DNA of 64,000 nt from Sulfuritalea sp. (GTDB taxonomy: Bacteria; Pseudomonadota; Gammaproteobacteria; Burkholderiales; Rhodocyclaceae), in NCBI GenBank assembly GCA_023229685.1, contig JALNYT010000001.1, positions 682,001-746,000 of the forward strand, read 5' to 3'. This document shows, in pieces, positions 52,227 through 58,567 of this stretch (the first letter of the stretch is position 1; each line of letters opens with the position of its first letter). The position numbers were made by a program, and so were the translations under genes. The notes beneath the pieces were generated by a model, which was not told the origin of the DNA, did not search any database, and saw only the letters and a program-made list of their open reading frames with translations.

Positions 52227-54011
52227 ATGTTTCATCTCTCCCGCGATATCCTGATCGGCTTTCTGCTGGTGTGTGCTGCGTCCTGGGGGCTGATGTCGAC
52301 TCGCACCCTGCGCTTCGCCGACCAGTCGCTCTATGACGCCCAGGCGCGCTGGCTGCGCGCCAACGCGCCTACGCCGCTGGCCCAGGATGTCGTGGTCATC
52401 GGCCTCGATGAGGCCGCCTACGAAGCGATTCCGGAGCCCACGGCGCTCTGGCACACCCATCTGGCTGCCCTCTTCGCCGGTCTTTCGGGCGCGCATCCGG
52501 CCGTGGTCGGGCTGGCGATGCCGCTGCCGGTGCGCTCCTATGACTTCCTGGTCAAGGATATCGATGCCACGCTGATCGCCGGCATCTACCTGCTGCGAGG
52601 CGCGGCGCCGCTGGTGGTGGGGCAGCCGCCCGGCGTCGGCACCAGCCTGCGCCCGATCGCGCCGGGACTGCTGGCGGCCATCGGCAAGAAAGCAGTGGCT
52701 TCGCTGGCGATCTGCGAAGACGCCGACGGCATCGTGCGCCGCGTCAATCAGGCCCGCTGCCGTTCCGAAGACAAGCAGGAGCCGCTGGCCCTGGCCATGG
52801 CGAAGTATCTGGGCCGTGAGGGCTCGCCCACCGGCATGATCGACTACAGCGTCGGCGGCGCCATCGAATACACGCCGGTGACCACGGTGCTGGACTGGAT
52901 CCGCGCCGGCGATACCGAGAAGCTGCGCGCCCTGGTCAAGGGCCGCGCCGTGGTGGTGGCCAACCTGCTGCCGACCGAAACCCGTCATCGCCTGCCGGTG
53001 CCGCTGGCCGCCTGGGAGCCCGGGAGCCGCACCGAACCTGGCGCCGTGGTGCACATCCAGGCCCTGCGCTCCCTGCTCGGACGCGGACTGATCGAGCGTG
53101 TACCGCAAAACCTCTCGCTGTTCCTGGCCGGGCTCGGCGCGCTGCTCTGGTTCGGCCGCGGCGGCAAGATCAAGACCCTGGCGCTGGTCGCGGTCATCGG
53201 GGGCTTCGTCGCCGGTTCCACTTTCGCGCTCTGGCACGGCAACTATCTGCCCGTGGCGAACCTGGTCATCGTGACGCTGCTCGCCTTCACGGCGCGGCAG
53301 GCATGGGACTTCGCCCGCCGCTTCCGCGAAAAGCAGACCTTGCGCAGCATGTTCGCCGGCCACGTCAGCCCGCAGGTAATGCGCGCCCTGCTCGGCGGCG
53401 AACTGCAGGTCGAGCAGAACGGCCAGCGCCAGAACGTGACCCTGCTCTTCGCCGGCATCCGCGGCTTCGCGGCGCGCAACGCGCAGTCCACGCCCGAAGC
53501 CATGATCAGCCTGCTCAATCGCTTCCATGCGGCCGCCAGCATGGCCATCCAGAACAGCGGCGGCGCCGTCGACAAATACGTCGGCGATGGCCTGATGGCG
53601 ACCTTCGGCCTGCCGCAGCCACTGCCGGCGCCGCAGCGCAACGCGCTGGAAGCCGCGCAGGACCTGCTGTTGCGCGTCGACCAGCTCAACCTCGAACTCG
53701 CCACGGAAGGCATCGAGGCGCTCAAGATCGGCATCGGCATCCACAGCGGCGAGGTGCTCGCCGGCTATGTCGGCTCACACCTGCGCCGCGAGTTCTCGGT
53801 GATCGGCGACGCCGTCGCTGTCGCCAGCAGCCTCGAAACCATGACAAAGGAATACGCGCATCCGGTGCTCTGCTCGCAGGATGTCGCAGCCGCCGTCGGC
53901 TTTGCCGGCGGCCTGACCGATCTCGGCCCGTCTGCGCCGGATGTGCCGGATTCGCCCCACCTCTGGGGCTGGACGCCGCCGCTGACGGCGCCGCACGGAG
54001 GCGGCAAGTGA
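52227..54011 (+). CDS. CHASE2-adenylate cyclase-like protein, probably catalytically dead
   Basis: 594 residues. An N-terminal helix, a CHASE2 sensor (about 40-330, with VVVIGLDEAAYEAIPEPTAL), three helices to about 385, then a class III cyclase domain. The family's VTLLFxDIRGF reads VTLLFAGIRGF here (Gly410 replaces the first metal Asp). The second Asp remains in DKYVGDGLMATFG (454). The transition-state Asn and Arg of GDAVNxAxRLE are Ala531 and Ser535 (GDAVAVASSLE). Loss of three catalytic positions points to a non-enzymatic sensor. Its stop overlaps the permease GTG start, first of five overlapping genes. Confidence 0.85.
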   Translation: MFHLSRDILIGFLLVCAASWGLMSTRTLRFADQSLYDAQARWLRANAPTPLAQDVVVIGLDEAAYEAIPEPTALWHTHLAALFAGLSGAHPAVVGLAMPLPVRSYDFLVKDIDATLIAGIYLLRGAAPLVVGQPPGVGTSLRPIAPGLLAAIGKKAVASLAICEDADGIVRRVNQARCRSEDKQEPLALAMAKYLGREGSPTGMIDYSVGGAIEYTPVTTVLDWIRAGDTEKLRALVKGRAVVVANLLPTETRHRLPVPLAAWEPGSRTEPGAVVHIQALRSLLGRGLIERVPQNLSLFLAGLGALLWFGRGGKIKTLALVAVIGGFVAGSTFALWHGNYLPVANLVIVTLLAFTARQAWDFARRFREKQTLRSMFAGHVSPQVMRALLGGELQVEQNGQRQNVTLLFAGIRGFAARNAQSTPEAMISLLNRFHAAASMAIQNSGGAVDKYVGDGLMATFGLPQPLPAPQRNALEAAQDLLLRVDQLNLELATEGIEALKIGIGIHSGEVLAGYVGSHLRREFSVIGDAVAVASSLETMTKEYAHPVLCSQDVAAAVGFAGGLTDLGPSAPDVPDSPHLWGWTPPLTAPHGGGK

Positions 54012-54757
54012 ACGCCTTCGCCAACACCCGCCTCGGCGCCTACCTGCTGCTGGCCTGGTTCGCCGCCAGCCGCCAGCGCGAACTACGCCGGCCGCTGCTG
54101 CGTGAGCAGCTCCAGCGTCAGGTCTACGCGGCTGGCGTGACCGCCCTGCCGGTAATCGGCGTGATGGCCATGCTGACCGGGGCCACGGTCGTCACCCAGC
54201 TCGCCGCGCTGGTCGGCGCCGACAGCGACCTGACCCAGCGCATGATCTTCCTCGGCCTCTTCTTCGAACTGGCGCCTCTGCTCTCAGCGCTGGTGGTGGT
54301 AGCCCGCAGCAGCGCCGGGATTGCCTCCGAACTCGCCGTAATGCACGTGCACGATGAATTCACCACCCTGCGCCGGCTCGGCGTGCCTGCCGCCGATTAC
54401 CTGCTGCTGCCGCGCGTCTTCGGTCTGGTCATCGCCCTGCCGGCGGTCACTGCCTGCTTCCAGGCGGTTGCCATCGGTAGCGGCTGGCTGGCCACGGCGC
54501 TGCTCGAACACCGTCCGCTGGCGGAGACGGCCGGCCGCTTCCTCGATCTCGCCGACCCGTGGCTGGCCCTGCTGAGCCTGGTCAAGAGCGCGCTCATGGG
54601 TGCCGCCATCGGCATCATCGCCTGCCACCACGGCAGCAGCGGCAAGGGCTCGACGCAAGCCATTTCCGGGGCTGCGATCCAGGCCGTGGGCAGCGGTCTG
54701 ATCGCCGTCTTCGTGGTGGACGTCGCCTTCGCCGTGCTGGTCTACGCCCTGCGATGA
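54008..54757 (+). CDS. MlaE-family ABC permease
   Basis: 249 residues starting GTG 54008 (GTGA overlap with the cyclase-like gene). The MlaE/DUF140 pattern is visible: VTALPVIGVMAMLTGATVVT, then SALVVVARSSAGIASELAVM, and LRRLGVPAADYLLLPRVFGL, with several helices and GLIAVFVVDVAFAVLVYAL at the end. MlaE proteins form the membrane core of lipid transporters that work with an MCE protein and an ATPase. Here the next gene is the degenerate ATPase and the one after is the MCE protein. Confidence 0.9.
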   Translation: MNAFANTRLGAYLLLAWFAASRQRELRRPLLREQLQRQVYAAGVTALPVIGVMAMLTGATVVTQLAALVGADSDLTQRMIFLGLFFELAPLLSALVVVARSSAGIASELAVMHVHDEFTTLRRLGVPAADYLLLPRVFGLVIALPAVTACFQAVAIGSGWLATALLEHRPLAETAGRFLDLADPWLALLSLVKSALMGAAIGIIACHHGSSGKGSTQAISGAAIQAVGSGLIAVFVVDVAFAVLVYALR

Positions 54758-55383
54758 GCGCCCTGCACGCCACTGTCGAAGCGCGCCGGCTGTCGCTGTT
54801 CGATGACGGCGGTTTGCGTCTGGCGCTGCCGCTCGACGCGGGCGGCCGGCATCGCCTCGTGGTGGCCGACTCGAACATCGCGCAGCGCGTGGTGGAGGCG
54901 CTCGAGCGCTGCCCCGGCGTCGGCGTCCTGCCCGACAGCGGCGGCTTGCTCGGCGCCATGACGGTAGCCGAAAATTTCACGCTGGCGCTGCGCTACGACG
55001 GCGATCCCGATGATCCGCGCGACTGGGAACGCGACCTGGAGAGCGCCCTCGAGCTCTGTGGCCTGACTGCGGAGCGCATCGCCACGCTGGGCCGCCAACA
55101 GCCGATGAACCTCGAGCGCACCGAGCGCTGGACAGTCGGCTTCGCCCGCTACCTGCTGCGCCCGCCCGAACTGCTGGTGATCGACCGCCTCTTCGCCGGC
55201 CTGGCGCGGCGCGAGGCGAATGCACTGATCGCCGTGGAGGCCGTCTACCATCAGCGCCACCCTTTCCGGCCGGTGCTCTTCGTCGACCTCGACAGCCATC
55301 AGCTGCCGGAGCTGCCCGACTGCCGGACGCTTACCGAACTTGCCGAACTCGCCGAAACCGCGGAGGCCCCATGTCACTCCTGA
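54754..55383 (+). CDS. Degenerate MlaF-like ABC ATPase subunit
   Basis: 209 residues, aligned by position with MlaF. The Walker A P-loop is replaced by LVVADSNIAQRVVEALE (about 35-51), with no GxxGxGKS. The Q-loop position is Asp61 in GVLPDSGGLLGAMTVAENFT. The LSGGQ signature is MNLERTERWTVGF (118-130). Walker B is LLVIDRLFAGL, with Arg145 in place of the catalytic Glu. A His remains near SHQLPEL. ATP hydrolysis is not expected. The frame is intact and overlaps both neighbours (ATGA upstream, 13 nt downstream), so it is not a decaying pseudogene. Confidence 0.75.
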   Translation: MSALHATVEARRLSLFDDGGLRLALPLDAGGRHRLVVADSNIAQRVVEALERCPGVGVLPDSGGLLGAMTVAENFTLALRYDGDPDDPRDWERDLESALELCGLTAERIATLGRQQPMNLERTERWTVGFARYLLRPPELLVIDRLFAGLARREANALIAVEAVYHQRHPFRPVLFVDLDSHQLPELPDCRTLTELAELAETAEAPCHS

Positions 55384-56309
55384 CCCAATACGACAGCGAT
55401 GCCGCCGCGCTGCGCCGTGGCACCCGCCGCTTCCTGTTCGTGGCCGCGCTGGCGATGCTGGCCCTGCTGGCCGCCATCGTCGTGCGCCAGGGCCTGTTCC
55501 GCCAAACCACGACCTACAGTTTCGTCACCAACAGCGCGCAGGACATCGTCAAGGGCCAGGCCGTGCGCATCGCCGGCTTTCGCGTCGGCGCGGTGGCCGA
55601 CGTCAGCCTGAAGGATGACGGCCAGGTGGTGGTAATCATGGAGATCGATGCCGATCACATGCGCTTCATCACCCGCGACGCACGGGTCGAACTGCGCAAG
55701 GAAGGCCTGGTCGGTTCGCCTACGCTGGAAATCGTGCCGGGACCGGACAAGACCCAGCTCGCCGCGGCCGAGGCGCGGCTGGCCTTCTCCCGTGCCGAGG
55801 GCCTCGGTGCACTTGCCAACCAGGTGCGCGACGAGTTCGTGCCCATCCTCAAGGACATCAAGGTGATCACCGGGGTGCTGGCCGATCCGGAGAAGGGCCT
55901 GCCCGGCACCCTGGCCCAGCTGCGCGCGAGTTCGGAGGCGGTGAACGCTCTGCTCGCCAACGGCAACCGCCAGGTCGATGGCATAGGCCGTGCCGCCACC
56001 CAGGTGCTGGGCAAGGCCGAGGAAGGCCTGGGCCAGCTCGGTCAGACCCTGGCGGTCGCCAACCAGCGCCTGCCCGGCCTGATCGATCGCACGCAACAGG
56101 TGCTCGACCACGTCGAGAAGATCGCTGCCGAAGCCGAGGTCAGCGTGCCGCCGGCCCTGCGCGAAGGCAGCGCCGTGACTGCGGACGTGCGCGAAATCAT
56201 CAGCGGCGCAAAACAGGCGTGGCCGATCCGCAACTTCGTCGATGCACCAGCGCCGGCAACGCTCAAGATGGACAGCGATTTGCGCGGGGAGGCCGGCCGT
56301 GCGCGCTAA
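55371..56309 (+). CDS. MCE/MlaD-type substrate-binding protein
   Basis: 312 residues. One helix near residues 20-42 (RFLFVAALAMLALLAAIVVR), then an MCE domain (YSFVTNSAQDIVKGQAVRIA then FRVGAVADVSL and ELRKEGLVGSPTLEIVPG), then a long helical C-terminal part (about 130-312). MCE proteins form rings that carry lipids across the periplasm. It is the fourth gene of the operon and overlaps both neighbours. The helical tail may form a tunnel as in longer MCE proteins; that is inference. Confidence 0.88.
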   Translation: MSLLTQYDSDAAALRRGTRRFLFVAALAMLALLAAIVVRQGLFRQTTTYSFVTNSAQDIVKGQAVRIAGFRVGAVADVSLKDDGQVVVIMEIDADHMRFITRDARVELRKEGLVGSPTLEIVPGPDKTQLAAAEARLAFSRAEGLGALANQVRDEFVPILKDIKVITGVLADPEKGLPGTLAQLRASSEAVNALLANGNRQVDGIGRAATQVLGKAEEGLGQLGQTLAVANQRLPGLIDRTQQVLDHVEKIAAEAEVSVPPALREGSAVTADVREIISGAKQAWPIRNFVDAPAPATLKMDSDLRGEAGRAR

Positions 56310-57162
56310 GACTCTGTTGATGGCGATGCTGATCCTCGCCGGCTGTGCGGCGGCGCCCAGGCCACCCGAGCCGCCGCGCCTCAAGGCCGCGCTGGAAGCC
56401 GAAAGCGACGGCGCCAAACGCTACGGACGCGGCGACTACGCCGTCGCGGCACGCCGCTTCGACGAGGCCGCGCGGATCTACGCCAGCATCGACGACACGC
56501 CGGGCGCCGCGCGCAACCGCTTGCATCTGGCCCGCAGCGAACTCGCCCAGGGCCGCGCCGAAGCTGCGCTGCTGGCGCTGGAACTGGCGGAGCGCAGCGC
56601 CGACGCCGGCCGCACGCTGGACATCCTGCTGATCAAGGCCCAGGCGCAACTGGCGCTGGACCGCCGCGCCGCCGCGCAGCAAAGTCTCGCGGCGGCCAGC
56701 GGCCAATGCGCCGGCGCCTGCCCGCAAGCCGCGAGCCTGCACCTGTTGCAAGCGCGTGCAGCGCTCGCCGACCGGCACGCGGCGGACGCGTTAGCGCATG
56801 CCGAAGCCGCCCTGAAGCTGCTGCAGGGCAAAGACGAGGCGGCCGAGGCCGGCAATGCCTGGCGACTCATCGCCGCCGCGCGACTCGCCAACGGTGACGC
56901 CGGCAATGCCCTGCCCGCCGCGCACGCCGCGCTCGAGATCGACCGCAGACTTGCGCTGCCGGAAAAGATCGCCCGCGACTGGCTGCTGATCGGCGACATC
57001 CAGAAGAGAGTCGGCGCTGGTGGCACGGCGGCGGCTTACCAGCGCGCACTGGACGTGGCCAGCGCAGCCGGCCTCAGCGACATCGCCCGGATCGCGACCC
57101 AGGCTTTGGCCGAAGACGAAGTTTCAGTGAAGGCCAACGCCGGCTCTAGCGGCGTTAAATGA
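56299..57162 (+). CDS. TPR lipoprotein of the Mce operon
   Basis: About 287 residues from GTG 56299, chosen because it places a lipoprotein signal (LLMAMLILAGC, Cys16) at the start. Helical TPR-type repeats run through the rest (YGRGDYAVAARRFDEAARIY, then RNRLHLARSELAQGRAEAAL and on). The usual PqiC/ABC auxiliary lipoprotein of such operons is absent; this may take its place in the outer membrane. The segment RVGAGGTAA comes from a VGAG word at 57007-57032, and the last residues EVSVKANAGSSGVK echo the recG insertion. Confidence 0.75.
   Translation: MRAKTLLMAMLILAGCAAAPRPPEPPRLKAALEAESDGAKRYGRGDYAVAARRFDEAARIYASIDDTPGAARNRLHLARSELAQGRAEAALLALELAERSADAGRTLDILLIKAQAQLALDRRAAAQQSLAAASGQCAGACPQAASLHLLQARAALADRHAADALAHAEAALKLLQGKDEAAEAGNAWRLIAAARLANGDAGNALPAAHAALEIDRRLALPEKIARDWLLIGDIQKRVGAGGTAAAYQRALDVASAAGLSDIARIATQALAEDEVSVKANAGSSGVK
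57007..57032 (-). repeat. Dispersed VGAG-word repeat, intragenic (TPR lipoprotein)
   Basis: AGAGTCGGCGCTGGTGGCAC then GGCGGC. Reads RVGAGGTAA in the lipoprotein. Confidence 0.6.
57118..57162 (+). repeat. recG-insert-like sequence at the lipoprotein 3' end
   Basis: GAAGTTTCAGTGAAGGCCAA then GCC, TAGCGGCGTTAA. It resembles the recG insertion at 10027-10071 and gives the peptide EVSVKANAGSSGVK before the stop. Confidence 0.45.
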
Positions 57163-57275
57163 AGTGGCCGTAACCAAACCGGCCAGGGCAACGCCGCTGC
57201 CAGATAAGATTCATATCCGGCATACTTCCCTGTATTGTTGATACCCTGTTTCACCCACCCTCAAAGGAGATCACC

Positions 57276-57494
57276 ATGGCTCGTAAAAAGAAACTGGATT
57301 TTTCCGATATCGCTGATATCCGCAGCAAGGAGAACCTCAATCAGACGGCTTTCTGGACCCGCTATGGCGTCACCCAGTCGGGCGGCTCCCGCTACGAGTC
57401 GGGTCGCAACATTCCGAAGCCGTTGGCCATCCTGTTGTGGCTTCATCGCTCAGGGAAAGTGACCGACAAGGATCTGGCGGATGCCCTGAAGTAA
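57276..57494 (+). CDS. Small HTH (XRE-like) DNA-binding protein
   Basis: 72 residues with the strong ribosome site AAAGGAGATCACC. The segment SKENLNQTAFWTRYGVTQSG then SRYESGRNIPKPLAIL is a helix-turn-helix of the XRE/Cro type. The basic start MARKKKLDF and the C-terminal SGKVTDKDLADALK frame it. It stands alone between the Mce operon and the thioesterases, so its target is unknown. Confidence 0.65.
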   Translation: MARKKKLDFSDIADIRSKENLNQTAFWTRYGVTQSGGSRYESGRNIPKPLAILLWLHRSGKVTDKDLADALK

Positions 57495-57557
57495 GTAACG
57501 CAGATTGGGAAAACGGCTTTCGGAAGCCGGATTGCGGCACGAAGAGGGACTACGCTG

Positions 57558-57986
57558 ATGATCGAAACGGCACGCGGCACGGTGCATGAGTGGCAACGCG
57601 ACCACATGGGCCACATCAACGTGCGCGCCTACATGGAGTTCTTCGACGCAGCCTGCTGGCAGTTCTATGCCGCGGTCGGACTGACGCCGTCGCTGCTGCG
57701 CAGCGGCGCACTGCGCCTGGCCGCCGTGCAGCAGAACATCAGCTACCGCAAGGAGCTCTATCCCGGCGATATCGTGGCGGTACGTAGCGGGACGCTGGAA
57801 ATGCGCGACAAGGTGCTGCGCTTCAGGCATGAACTAGTCAATACCGAAACCGGCAATGTCTGCGCGGTCTGCGACTTCACGGTAGTCTGCCTCGACCCGG
57901 AAAGCCGCAAGTCGCGACCCTTTCCGCCGGAGGTCGCGGCGCGGGCGCGCGAGTTGATGTTGCCCGAGACACCCGCGACACCCTAG
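57558..57986 (+). CDS. Hotdog-fold acyl-CoA thioesterase (FadM/YbgC-like)
   Basis: 142 residues. VHEWQRDHMGHINVRAYMEF places the family Asp/His motif (DHMGHIN) and FDAACWQFYAAVG follows, as in 4-hydroxybenzoyl-CoA thioesterase-like proteins. The core strands QNISYRKELYPGDIVAVRSG and ETGNVCAVCDFTVVCLD complete a hotdog fold. It hydrolyses an acyl-CoA of unknown identity. A PaaI-type gene follows after 15 nt. Confidence 0.8.
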   Translation: MIETARGTVHEWQRDHMGHINVRAYMEFFDAACWQFYAAVGLTPSLLRSGALRLAAVQQNISYRKELYPGDIVAVRSGTLEMRDKVLRFRHELVNTETGNVCAVCDFTVVCLDPESRKSRPFPPEVAARARELMLPETPATP

Positions 57987-58000
57987 AGTATTCCCCCAAC

Positions 58001-58492
58001 ATGCCCTCCACGAAAAAGCCAGCAGCAGAAGCGACAGCGATCAAGTTCGAGCCGGAATTCGTCATCGGTCTGAAGAGGATTTTCGAGGACATGATCGCCT
58101 TCAACCAGGTCCTGGGCCTGAAGATCACCTCGCTCGAACCGGGCCGCGCCATCGGCCGCATCGCCATGCGCCCGGACCTGGTCGGCAGCCCCAACCGGCT
58201 CCATGGCGGCGTCATCAGCGCGGGGCTGGATGCGATGGGCGGCCTGGCGGTGATGACGGCGATCGGCGCGCGGCACATGGACGAGGCACCGGGACAACGG
58301 CTTCACCGTTTCGGCAAGCTGGGCACCATCGATCTGCGCATCGACTATCTGCGCCCCGGCATCAGCGATTTTTTCGAGTTGCGCGCCGAGGTCTTGCGCC
58401 TCGGCTCGCGCGTGGCGACCACCCGCATGGAGTTTCTCGGGGAGGACGGCAAGTTGCTGTCCACCGGGGCCGGCGCCTATATCATTTCGTGA
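58001..58492 (+). CDS. PaaI-like hotdog thioesterase
   Basis: 163 residues. The N-terminal half has the helix FKRIF-type start (IGLKRIFEDMIAFNQVLGLK), and the HGG motif NRLHGGVISAGLDAMGGLAV with its hotdog helix marks the PaaI group. The last strand region is GSRVATTRMEFLGEDGKLLS. It likely cleaves an aryl- or acyl-CoA. It forms a pair with the preceding thioesterase gene. Confidence 0.8.
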   Translation: MPSTKKPAAEATAIKFEPEFVIGLKRIFEDMIAFNQVLGLKITSLEPGRAIGRIAMRPDLVGSPNRLHGGVISAGLDAMGGLAVMTAIGARHMDEAPGQRLHRFGKLGTIDLRIDYLRPGISDFFELRAEVLRLGSRVATTRMEFLGEDGKLLSTGAGAYIIS

Positions 58493-58567
58493 AAATGCCT
58501 CGGGCAGGCAGGCGGGCTTTCAGCGTGCTCGAATGCTCCGCCCCTTCAGCAAAGGCTCGGCCGGCGC

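Noticed and set aside
52056..53744. Minus-strand frame of about 560 codons
   Set aside because: Antisense of the CHASE2-cyclase-like gene; no domain seen in the reverse translation.
54754..55383. Calling the degenerate ATPase a pseudogene
   Set aside because: The frame is intact, of normal length and overlaps both neighbours; selection for a non-catalytic role fits better than decay.
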